NCBI GenBank assembly: GCA_947457325.1
Contig: CANGVU010000013.1
Coordinates: 1-11,946 of the forward strand
Origin: Flavobacteriales bacterium
Lineage (GTDB): Bacteria > Bacteroidota > Bacteroidia > Flavobacteriales_D > Sanyastnellaceae
Direction: 5' to 3'
Length of the DNA: 11,946 nucleotides
Both the position numbers and the translations under genes were made by a program. Of this stretch, positions 1-5,973 are shown piece by piece. How positions within the stretch are numbered: position 1 is the stretch's first letter; every line of letters starts with the position of its first letter. A model generated the notes under the pieces. The model made no database searches and was not told the DNA's origin. It worked only from the letters and a program-made list of their open reading frames with translations.

Positions 1-1
1 A

Positions 2-322
2 GATGGTGATGGTTATTCCAATATAGACGATTGCGACGATAACAACGCTAACATTTACCCTGACCAAGTTGAGATCTGCAATGGCATAGATGACAATTGC
101 AATAATTTGATTGATGATAATTTGGTGTTCGTTGTTTATTATGCCGACCAAGACATTGATGGATATGGAACTTCAGAATCAGACACCTTGTGTGAAGCCC
201 CTTCCGTTGGTTTTGCCACTGAAACTGGAGATTGTGATGATACAGATGCCAACATCAATCCGGGTATCGTAGAGGCTTTCAATGGCATTGATGATAACTG
301 TGATGGTGTAATTGACGAGGAT
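2..322 (+). repeat. Tandem MopE-type putative metal-binding protein repeats, about 201-bp period
   Basis: The codons for NGIDDNC occur at 80 and again at 281, a 201-base (67-residue) period. The first unit is cut by the window edge and the second spans about 143-322. Each holds a GDCDD or DDCDD box, a Pro/Glu linker, the NGIDDNC box and an acidic IDD/IDE end. The second copy reads EAFNGIDDNC where the first reads EICNGIDDNC, so one Cys is replaced by Phe. Confidence 0.85.
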
Positions 323-751
323 ATGATAGACACCGATGGTGATGGCGTGGAGAATGGATTGGACGCTGATGATGACAATGATGGTTTGTTGGATGATGTT
401 GAAGACGACTTTAACGGAGACGGCATCACTGGTGACGATTGTGACAATGATGGCATTCCCAACACATTAGATGCAGACCAATGTCCTGTGTTTATCCCAG
501 AAGGATTTAGCCCCAACAAGGATGGTGTAAACGATGTCTTTGAAATTCAACAGTTGCCTTATGGCGCTGTGGTAGAGTTGGAAGTATACAACAGGTGGGG
601 AGCTTTGGTGTATGAAAGTTCAGATTACAAAAACACTTGGACTGGAGTCAACAATGACGATGAAGCATTGCCTTCAGGTGTTTACTTCTACGTTGTGCGC
701 ATTGCCAACGAAGGATTCGAAAAGACCAACCCATTAACCATTTGGAGATAG
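2..751 (+). CDS. C-terminal part of a T9SS type B secreted protein with MopE-like and calcium-binding repeats (5' end outside the window)
   Basis: The frame is open from base 2 with no start codon, so this is the 3' part of a longer gene. The TTG at 107 lies inside a repeat and is not a believable start. Order of parts: a partial and then a complete MopE-type putative metal-binding repeat (2-121 and 143-322; marks GDCDD, NGIDDNC, IDE), a stretch rich in DxDxDG motifs like thrombospondin type 3 calcium repeats (329-484), and a final domain of about 87 residues (488-748) with FSPNKDGVND, YNRWG and LPSGVYFY, the pattern of the T9SS type B (gliding-motility, CHU_C) sorting domain. In known cases such proteins cross the outer membrane by T9SS and are attached to the surface or released. 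A PorP/SprF gene follows after 20 bases, the usual arrangement for type B cargo. The function of the missing N-terminal part is unknown; adhesion or calcium-stabilised surface structure is inference only. Confidence 0.93.
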   Translation, partial: DGDGYSNIDDCDDNNANIYPDQVEICNGIDDNCNNLIDDNLVFVVYYADQDIDGYGTSESDTLCEAPSVGFATETGDCDDTDANINPGIVEAFNGIDDNCDGVIDEDMIDTDGDGVENGLDADDDNDGLLDDVEDDFNGDGITGDDCDNDGIPNTLDADQCPVFIPEGFSPNKDGVNDVFEIQQLPYGAVVELEVYNRWGALVYESSDYKNTWTGVNNDDEALPSGVYFYVVRIANEGFEKTNPLTIWR

Positions 752-771
752 TTCATTTAAAACAAGAAAAG

Positions 772-1671
772 ATGAAAAAATTATTGATCGTTTTATTTAT
801 TGCTCTTCCTGCGGTTTTTTGGGCGCAGCAAGATCCTCAATATACTTTGCACCAATTCAACCCACTTTTGATTAACCCTGCTTTCACAGGTTCAAGAGGT
901 GGCATGGAGGCCAATGTCAGTTACCGCAACCAATGGATGGGCATGGACAAAAGTCCAAGAACATTTGGTGCCAATTTCCAGAAGCGTTATTTCAGCGATA
1001 AGTTGGCAACTGGTGTGAGCTATTATGGCGACCGCATTGGTTCACTATCAAGAAACGTTGTTCAAGCATCACAGGCTTATCACCTGACCATGACCAAGTT
1101 TAATTTGTCATTGGCATTGAACGTAGGTTTGGAGCAGTTTACAGGTGGTTTAGCCGGAATACAACACACCATCTCAAGTGAGGTTGACAATGCCTTTGCT
1201 TCTGATGTGCAAAAGACCAGTTTGAATTTTGGAGCAGGTGCCTATTTGTATTCTCCAAAATTCTGGGCAGGATTTTCTTTGCCTCATTTGATGAAATCAG
1301 ATTGGGGAAAAGCCACAACAGGTGATGTTCAAGCAGCTTATGCTTCAGTGCATAGTTTCTTGACTGCTGGTGGAATTGTTAATGTAAATCCTATGGTGGA
1401 TTTGAAACCTTTTGTTCTTATTAAGTGGACAGAGAACGTTTCTCCTATGATGGAATTGGGTGCAATGGCTTTTTGGACAAAAAAGATTGGCGTTGGAGCG
1501 GGTTACCGTGTAGGAGACGCATTGATTTTGAATGCTGAGTGGATGGTGAATGACAATTTCAGAATTGCCTATGCCTATGATAGAACCATTTCAGGGTTGA
1601 CAGCCTTCTCTCAAGGTGCACATGAAATTGGTATTCGTTACAACATAGGAGGAATTGTTGGATTGAGATAA
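772..1671 (+). CDS. PorP/SprF-family type IX secretion system outer-membrane protein
   Basis: This 299-residue protein starts at ATG 772. An upstream TTG at 742 would overlap the previous gene and put ten extra residues before a clean signal peptide. Residues 1-18 are a signal peptide (Lys-Lys, hydrophobic core, AVFWA then QQDPQYT). The mature start, with its HQFNPLLINPAFTGSRGG and YRNQW motifs, is the family signature. The rest is made of alternating amphipathic strands as in an outer-membrane beta-barrel, ending in strand-like IGIRYNIGG. Family members include PorP of the T9SS core and SprF, which is needed for secretion of the type B adhesin SprB. The position 20 bases after a type B cargo gene with a shared direction fits a cargo-specific export or anchoring partner. 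The length is close to the usual 300-350. Assignment to PorP itself rather than an SprF-like paralogue cannot be made from sequence alone, but context favours SprF-like. Confidence 0.92.
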   Translation: MKKLLIVLFIALPAVFWAQQDPQYTLHQFNPLLINPAFTGSRGGMEANVSYRNQWMGMDKSPRTFGANFQKRYFSDKLATGVSYYGDRIGSLSRNVVQASQAYHLTMTKFNLSLALNVGLEQFTGGLAGIQHTISSEVDNAFASDVQKTSLNFGAGAYLYSPKFWAGFSLPHLMKSDWGKATTGDVQAAYASVHSFLTAGGIVNVNPMVDLKPFVLIKWTENVSPMMELGAMAFWTKKIGVGAGYRVGDALILNAEWMVNDNFRIAYAYDRTISGLTAFSQGAHEIGIRYNIGGIVGLR

Positions 1672-1689
1672 TTTTCGACCAATTGAAAT

Positions 1690-1719
1690 AAAAATGGCGA
1701 CCAATCGGTCGCCATTTTT
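1690..1719. terminator. Strong bidirectional rho-independent terminator between convergent genes
   Basis: A perfect 13-bp inverted repeat (AAAAATGGCGACC, loop AATC, then its complement) forms a hairpin with a GC-rich core and A-run/T-run flanks, so it has a U-tract when read from either strand. It lies 18 bases after the PorP/SprF stop and 16 bases from the stop of the convergent dehydrogenase gene, and can end both transcripts. Confidence 0.9.
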
Positions 1720-1735
1720 GTTATATAAAACCAAA

Positions 1736-3736
1736 TCAATAGTTGAGTAACTTCTCCATGGTTTCAGCCAATTTTCGATTGGCCAAGTATTGATTTTCCA
1801 ATACAGCACTAAATGGAATGGGAGTGTCCATGCTGGCACATCGCATCACAGGTGCATCCAAATATTGGAAACATTGTTCGGTGATGCGCGCAGAAATCTC
1901 TCCACCAATACCACCCGTTTGGTTGTCTTCGTGCACAATAAGCGCACGTCCTGTTTTTTGGACACTTTCAAAAATGGTGTCATAATCCAATGGTGATAGC
2001 GTGCGCAAATCAATCAATTCAACATCTGCGGGGTGTTGTTTCAAGTAATCCATCATCCAGTGAACGCCCAAACCATAAGTGATTACTGTGGCTTTGCTTC
2101 CGGATTGAATAATGCGGGCTTTGCCAAATTCCAAAGAGTAATAGCCTTCAGGAACCTCTCCTTCAATGCTTCTGTATAACGCTTTGTGCTCAATGAACAA
2201 AACCGGATTGGGATCCTCAAACGCACGGCACAACAATCCTTTTGCATCTTCTGGAAATGCAGGATAAGCAATCTTTAATCCCGGAACATGGAAGAACCAT
2301 GCTTCATTGGTTTGACTGTGAAATGGACCAGCAGCGACACTTGCCCCCGAGGGCATGCGCACCACCACATCCGCATTCTCTTCCCAACGGTAATGCAGCT
2401 TTGCCAAATTGTTGACAATCTGGTTAAATCCACAAGTAACAAAATCCGCGAATTGCATTTCCACCATCGCTTTCCAACCTTTCATGCTCAATCCCAAACC
2501 TGCACCAACTATCGCTGACTCGCACAAGGGTGTGTTGCGCACACGATCTTTTCCAAATGCTTCTACAAATCCTTCGGTTACTTTGAAAACACCGCCATAG
2601 TCGGCAATGTCTTGTCCCATTAACACCAGATTGTTGTGCTTTTTCATGGACTCTTTCAATCCATCAGAGATGGCGTCAATAAAACGCATGTTGACTTTTG
2701 TGCCAACGGGATGCGTTGCTGCTTGATGCAAAGGTGCAAAAACATCTGCACGTTCTTCCTCCTCATTGGGCGTAATTTCAGGCAACGCGTAAACAATCTT
2801 TAGCGCGTTGTTGATTTTTAGTTTGATTTCTTCACGCTGCGCTTCTGCAGCAGCAGCAGAAACAATATTTTGTTGAATAAGCCAATTTTCGAAATTGTCG
2901 ACGGGATCTTTTTTTGTCCACTCATCAATCAACCCTTGCGGATAGTACTTGGTACCACTGGCCTCCTCATGACCCCTAATTCTGAAAGTCATCAATTCCA
3001 AAAGAATGGGCCTGGGATTCTCACGGATGCTTTCCAATAATCTTTTTACAGTGGAATAGACTTCCAAAATATTGTTTCCATCAATCTGCACGGCATCTTC
3101 TGCGGGAATTCCGTATCCAATGGCTTTATCGATGAATTGCTTGCATCTGAACTGTTCATTGCTTGGGGTGGATAATCCCCATGCGTTGTTTTCTATGGCA
3201 AAAACCACAGGCAGTTGCCAAACCGCGGCAACATTCAATGCCTCATGAAAATCGCCTTCACTGGCTCCACCATCACCGGAGAAGACCACTGTTCCTTTGG
3301 GATTTTTTTCTAGCTTTTGCGCCAAAGCGATTCCATCTGCAATGCCCAATTGGGGTCCCAAGTGGGAGATCATTCCTACCAAGTGATGGGCTTTGGTCCC
3401 AAAGTGAAAAGAGCGATCTCTACCCTTGGTAAATCCCGTTTTCTTTCCTTGAAACTGTGTAAACAATTGCACCAAATCCAATTTCCGGGAAGTGAACACT
3501 CCCAAGTTGCGGTGCATGGGCAAAATAAACTCATCGTCTTCCATGGCCTCTGTAATGCCCACGGAAATGGCCTCTTGACCAAAGGAGCTGAACCACTTGG
3601 AAATTTTTCCCAAGCGCAATTGACTCAACATTTTTTCCTCTATCAAGCGCGGAAGCAAGATGGCTTCATAGAGCTTGAGCAACTCCTCTTTTTGGAGGTT
3701 TCCTTGCTCAAAAGGGATGGCAATTTCTTTATCCAT
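1736..3736 (-). CDS. Fused alpha/beta 2-oxoacid dehydrogenase E1 (thiamine diphosphate-dependent), branched-chain 2-oxoacid type likely
   Basis: A 666-residue protein starting at ATG 3736; a longer reading from TTG 3919 would run deep into the divergent gene and is rejected. Residues 1 to about 325 are the E1 alpha half, with the thiamine diphosphate motif from GDGGASEGD (154) to IENN (184) and a RIRGHEEASGTKYYP segment near 253-266 in the alpha-loop region. Residues about 346-666 are the E1 beta half, with MGQDIADYGGVFKVTEG (373-389), RVRNTPLCESAIVGAGLG, the HSQT histidine at 473 and the C-terminal transketolase domain (VHEDNQTGGIGGEI, about 601-614). The complex oxidatively decarboxylates a 2-oxoacid and passes the acyl group to a lipoyl E2. 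No E2, E3 or lipoylation gene is in the window. Fused E1 genes are common in Bacteroidota and usually annotated as 2-oxoisovalerate dehydrogenase; pyruvate or acetoin use is not excluded. Function class is certain, substrate is not. Confidence 0.93.
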   Translation of the reverse strand: MDKEIAIPFEQGNLQKEELLKLYEAILLPRLIEEKMLSQLRLGKISKWFSSFGQEAISVGITEAMEDDEFILPMHRNLGVFTSRKLDLVQLFTQFQGKKTGFTKGRDRSFHFGTKAHHLVGMISHLGPQLGIADGIALAQKLEKNPKGTVVFSGDGGASEGDFHEALNVAAVWQLPVVFAIENNAWGLSTPSNEQFRCKQFIDKAIGYGIPAEDAVQIDGNNILEVYSTVKRLLESIRENPRPILLELMTFRIRGHEEASGTKYYPQGLIDEWTKKDPVDNFENWLIQQNIVSAAAAEAQREEIKLKINNALKIVYALPEITPNEEEERADVFAPLHQAATHPVGTKVNMRFIDAISDGLKESMKKHNNLVLMGQDIADYGGVFKVTEGFVEAFGKDRVRNTPLCESAIVGAGLGLSMKGWKAMVEMQFADFVTCGFNQIVNNLAKLHYRWEENADVVVRMPSGASVAAGPFHSQTNEAWFFHVPGLKIAYPAFPEDAKGLLCRAFEDPNPVLFIEHKALYRSIEGEVPEGYYSLEFGKARIIQSGSKATVITYGLGVHWMMDYLKQHPADVELIDLRTLSPLDYDTIFESVQKTGRALIVHEDNQTGGIGGEISARITEQCFQYLDAPVMRCASMDTPIPFSAVLENQYLANRKLAETMEKLLNY

Positions 3737-3742
3737 AATCAG

Positions 3743-3790
3743 GCAACGAAGATAGGAAATCTTAGCGGGTCCTTGACCTATCTTTGTTGC
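3743..3790. promoter_or_regulatory. Divergent promoter region built as an inverted repeat (E1 dehydrogenase / FAD-recR-glycosyltransferase unit)
   Basis: The arms GCAACGAAGATAGG (3743-3756) and CCTATCTTTGTTGC (3777-3790) are complementary at 13 of 14 positions, with a 20-base spacer. On the + strand the right arm holds TATCTTTG (3779-3786), an exact match to the Bacteroidota -7 element TAnnTTTG, placed 25 bases before ATG 3811. On the - strand the left arm holds TATCTTCG, one mismatch from the consensus, ten bases before ATG 3736. I see no convincing -33 TTG element at the usual spacing for either. The promoter role of the right arm is likely; that of the left arm, and any operator role of the repeat, are inferred. 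Confidence 0.6.
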
Positions 3791-3810
3791 TTTCGGTTGA
3801 ATAGACTGAC

Positions 3811-5379
3811 ATGAATGAAACATTTGAAATAGTAGTCTCTCCAGAAGAGCGCGAGGATTTGCAAAAAATCCATCGGTTGGCCTGCCAAAGAGCAGGAGTA
3901 AATCCAGCACAGTATTCAAGTACCATCGTCAAATCAAGCATAGATGCCCGGAAACGTCCAGTTTTTCGACTTCAAGTGGCTGTTCATGAGGCTGATGAAA
4001 CCGCGTTGCGTCTTTTACCTGTTTTGTACCCCGATGTGCGTCAGTCAGCTGTGCACGTTTTGATTGTGGGCTCCGGTCCTGCCGGACTTTTTTGTGCTTT
4101 AAAATTGATAGAGCTGGGCATTAAGCCCATCATTTGGGAACGTGGACATGATGTTCGCCAACGCCGAAGAGACCTGGCAGCCATTACCAAAAACCAAGAG
4201 GTAAACCCCGAATCCAATTATTGTTTTGGTGAGGGTGGTGCAGGAACCTACTCAGATGGAAAGTTGTACACGCGTTCTACCAAAAGAGGGGATGTCAAGT
4301 CCATACTTCAGGCTTTGGTTCAGTTTGGTGCAGATCAAAATATCTTAATCGAAAGTCATCCCCACATCGGCACCAATAAATTGCCCCAAGTAATCACCCA
4401 AATGAGAGATCAAATCATTGCCTCAGGTGGTGAAGTTCATTTCTCAAAGAAATTTGTTGACTTTAAAGTCAATGAATCCACAAAGTTGGATGCTTTTGAT
4501 GAAGAGGGAAATACTTTTTCATTTGACGATATCGTCTTAGCGACAGGCCATAGTGCCCGTGATATTTTTGAACTATTGCACAACAAAGGTTTGGAGGTGC
4601 AATTCAAATCATTTGCATTGGGTGTAAGGGTGGAACACCCCCAATCCGTTATTGATGCACAACAATACCATTGCGAAGTTAGGCATGAAGCTTTGCCTGC
4701 TGCGGCCTACTCATGGGTTGAGCAAGTCAATGGCAGAGGCGTCTATTCTTTTTGCATGTGTCCTGGAGGCATTATAGCTCCTTGCGCCACAGACAAAGAG
4801 GAGGTGGTGACCAATGGATGGTCGCCCAGCAAGCGAAACAATCCTTGGGCCAACTCGGGCATTGTGGTGCCTGTGCAATGGGAAGACATTCCTGAATTTC
4901 ATTCCTACGGACCTCTTGCAGGATTGCGTTTTCAGCAAAGTGTTGAAAGAGCCTGTTGGCAGGCTGCCGGAGAAACACAACGAGCGCCGGCGCAGCGTTT
5001 ATTGGATTTTTTGAGAAACAAAACCAGTGCTCAACTTCCAACGTGCTCTTATTTACCCGGTGTTGTATCCAAGAATCTGCATGACATTTTACCTCCTTTT
5101 ATCGCGCAATCTTTAAAGAAGGGATTTGAACAAGTAGGTAGAAAAATGAAGACGTATTTGCATCATGATGCTATACTAGTGGCTCCTGAATCACGCACCT
5201 CCTCTCCTGTCCGCATCCCAAGGGATGCAGAGCATCTTTCTCATCCGCAAATGAGGAACCTATATCCATGCGGCGAAGGTGCGGGTTATGCAGGCGGTAT
5301 TATTTCTGCAGCGATTGATGGAGTGCGGATAGCGGAAACCTTATCTTTGAAACATGCAAACCGTATCCAAGTGGATTGA
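3811..5379 (+). CDS. COG2509-type FAD-dependent dehydrogenase/oxidoreductase
   Basis: A 522-residue flavoprotein of the uncharacterised FAD-dependent dehydrogenase group (COG2509). Residues 1 to about 78 form a small N-terminal alpha/beta region typical of the group. The dinucleotide-binding fold follows: VLIVGSGPAGLFCALKLIE (83-101), then the acidic residue ending the second strand (WERG, 109-112). The family block GEGGAGTYSDGKLYTR lies at 140-155, the second conserved LATGHSA at 243-249, and the closing FAD contact PCGEGAGYAGGI at 486-497. PESRTSSPVRIPR (459-471) is a further group signature. No signal peptide or membrane segment is seen, so it is probably cytoplasmic. The physiological substrate is unknown for the group as far as I know. 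The start at ATG 3811 is supported by the -7 element 25 bases upstream. The last 26 bases overlap recR in another frame, so it heads an operon with recR and a glycosyltransferase; this does not by itself imply a shared pathway. Confidence 0.9.
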   Translation: MNETFEIVVSPEEREDLQKIHRLACQRAGVNPAQYSSTIVKSSIDARKRPVFRLQVAVHEADETALRLLPVLYPDVRQSAVHVLIVGSGPAGLFCALKLIELGIKPIIWERGHDVRQRRRDLAAITKNQEVNPESNYCFGEGGAGTYSDGKLYTRSTKRGDVKSILQALVQFGADQNILIESHPHIGTNKLPQVITQMRDQIIASGGEVHFSKKFVDFKVNESTKLDAFDEEGNTFSFDDIVLATGHSARDIFELLHNKGLEVQFKSFALGVRVEHPQSVIDAQQYHCEVRHEALPAAAYSWVEQVNGRGVYSFCMCPGGIIAPCATDKEEVVTNGWSPSKRNNPWANSGIVVPVQWEDIPEFHSYGPLAGLRFQQSVERACWQAAGETQRAPAQRLLDFLRNKTSAQLPTCSYLPGVVSKNLHDILPPFIAQSLKKGFEQVGRKMKTYLHHDAILVAPESRTSSPVRIPRDAEHLSHPQMRNLYPCGEGAGYAGGIISAAIDGVRIAETLSLKHANRIQVD

Positions 5380-5971
5380 AGATGCAACGGAACAAATGGC
5401 CACGCTTCCAGGAATTGGAAAAAAAACGGCCATGCGTTTGGTGCTGCATCTCTTGAGGAAATCTGAAGACGAAGTAAACCATTTTGCCCAAGCACTTTTA
5501 GCGGCCAAGCAAAACATCAAATCTTGCCAAACCTGTCATCAATTGTGTGACGATGAGACCTGTGACATTTGCAAAAATCCAACACGCAACAAGGAGACCA
5601 TTTGTGTGGTTCAAGACATCAGAGATGTTATGGCCATAGAGTCTACAGGGCAATTTAATGGCGTCTATCACGTTTTGGGAGGGCTCATCTCTCCAATGGA
5701 GGGAATAGCACCATCAGACTTGAACATGGCAACACTTTTATCAAGAATAGAATCACAAGGAGTGCAGGAAGTTATTTTGGCTTTGAATGCAACCATGGAA
5801 GGAGAGACAACATCCTTTTACATCTATAAGAAATTGGCCCATGTTGATCTTAAAATTTCCAATATCGCCCGCGGCGTTGCGGTGGGTGGTGAACTGGAAT
5901 ATACCGATGAAGTAACTTTGGGACGAAGCATAGTACACCGAACACCCTACGAAAACACCCTGAAACGCTGA
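5354..5971 (+). CDS. recR: Recombination mediator protein RecR
   Basis: A 205-residue protein of standard RecR length. With RecF and RecO it promotes RecA loading onto gapped DNA coated by SSB. Domains in order: N-terminal helix-hairpin-helix (MATLPGIGKKTAMRLVLHLL, about 15-34), C4 zinc finger (Cys58, Cys61, Cys70, Cys73; an extra Cys65 lies between), Toprim domain (about 83-175, with DIRDVMAIE, GVYHVLGG and ALNATMEGETT), and the C-terminal segment ARGVAVGGELEYTDEVTLGRSI. The start at ATG 5354 keeps the full N-terminal helix found in homologues, although it overlaps the preceding gene by 26 bases; an in-frame ATG at 5396 would remove that helix. The usual Toprim glutamate after CVV is Gln87 here (CVVQD). 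The glycosyltransferase begins two bases after the stop, so the three genes are almost certainly co-transcribed. Confidence 0.97.
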   Translation: MQTVSKWIEDATEQMATLPGIGKKTAMRLVLHLLRKSEDEVNHFAQALLAAKQNIKSCQTCHQLCDDETCDICKNPTRNKETICVVQDIRDVMAIESTGQFNGVYHVLGGLISPMEGIAPSDLNMATLLSRIESQGVQEVILALNATMEGETTSFYIYKKLAHVDLKISNIARGVAVGGELEYTDEVTLGRSIVHRTPYENTLKR

Positions 5972-5973
5972 GC

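Noticed and set aside
139..519. 126-residue Ser/Pro-rich open frame on the - strand
   Set aside because: It is the antisense of the Asp-rich repeat region: GAT/GAC codons read backwards give Ser, Ile and Val. No family features, no promoter.
742..771. Upstream TTG start for the PorP/SprF gene
   Set aside because: It overlaps the preceding coding region and adds residues before a well-formed signal peptide that begins at ATG 772.
3317..3814. 165-residue open frame on the + strand
   Set aside because: Antisense to the E1 alpha half, no recognisable motif, and it ends inside the start of the FAD gene.
3737..3919. 61-residue N-terminal extension of the E1 dehydrogenase from TTG 3919
   Set aside because: It would overlap the divergent FAD gene by over 100 bases and run through the promoter region; the extension resembles no E1 sequence.
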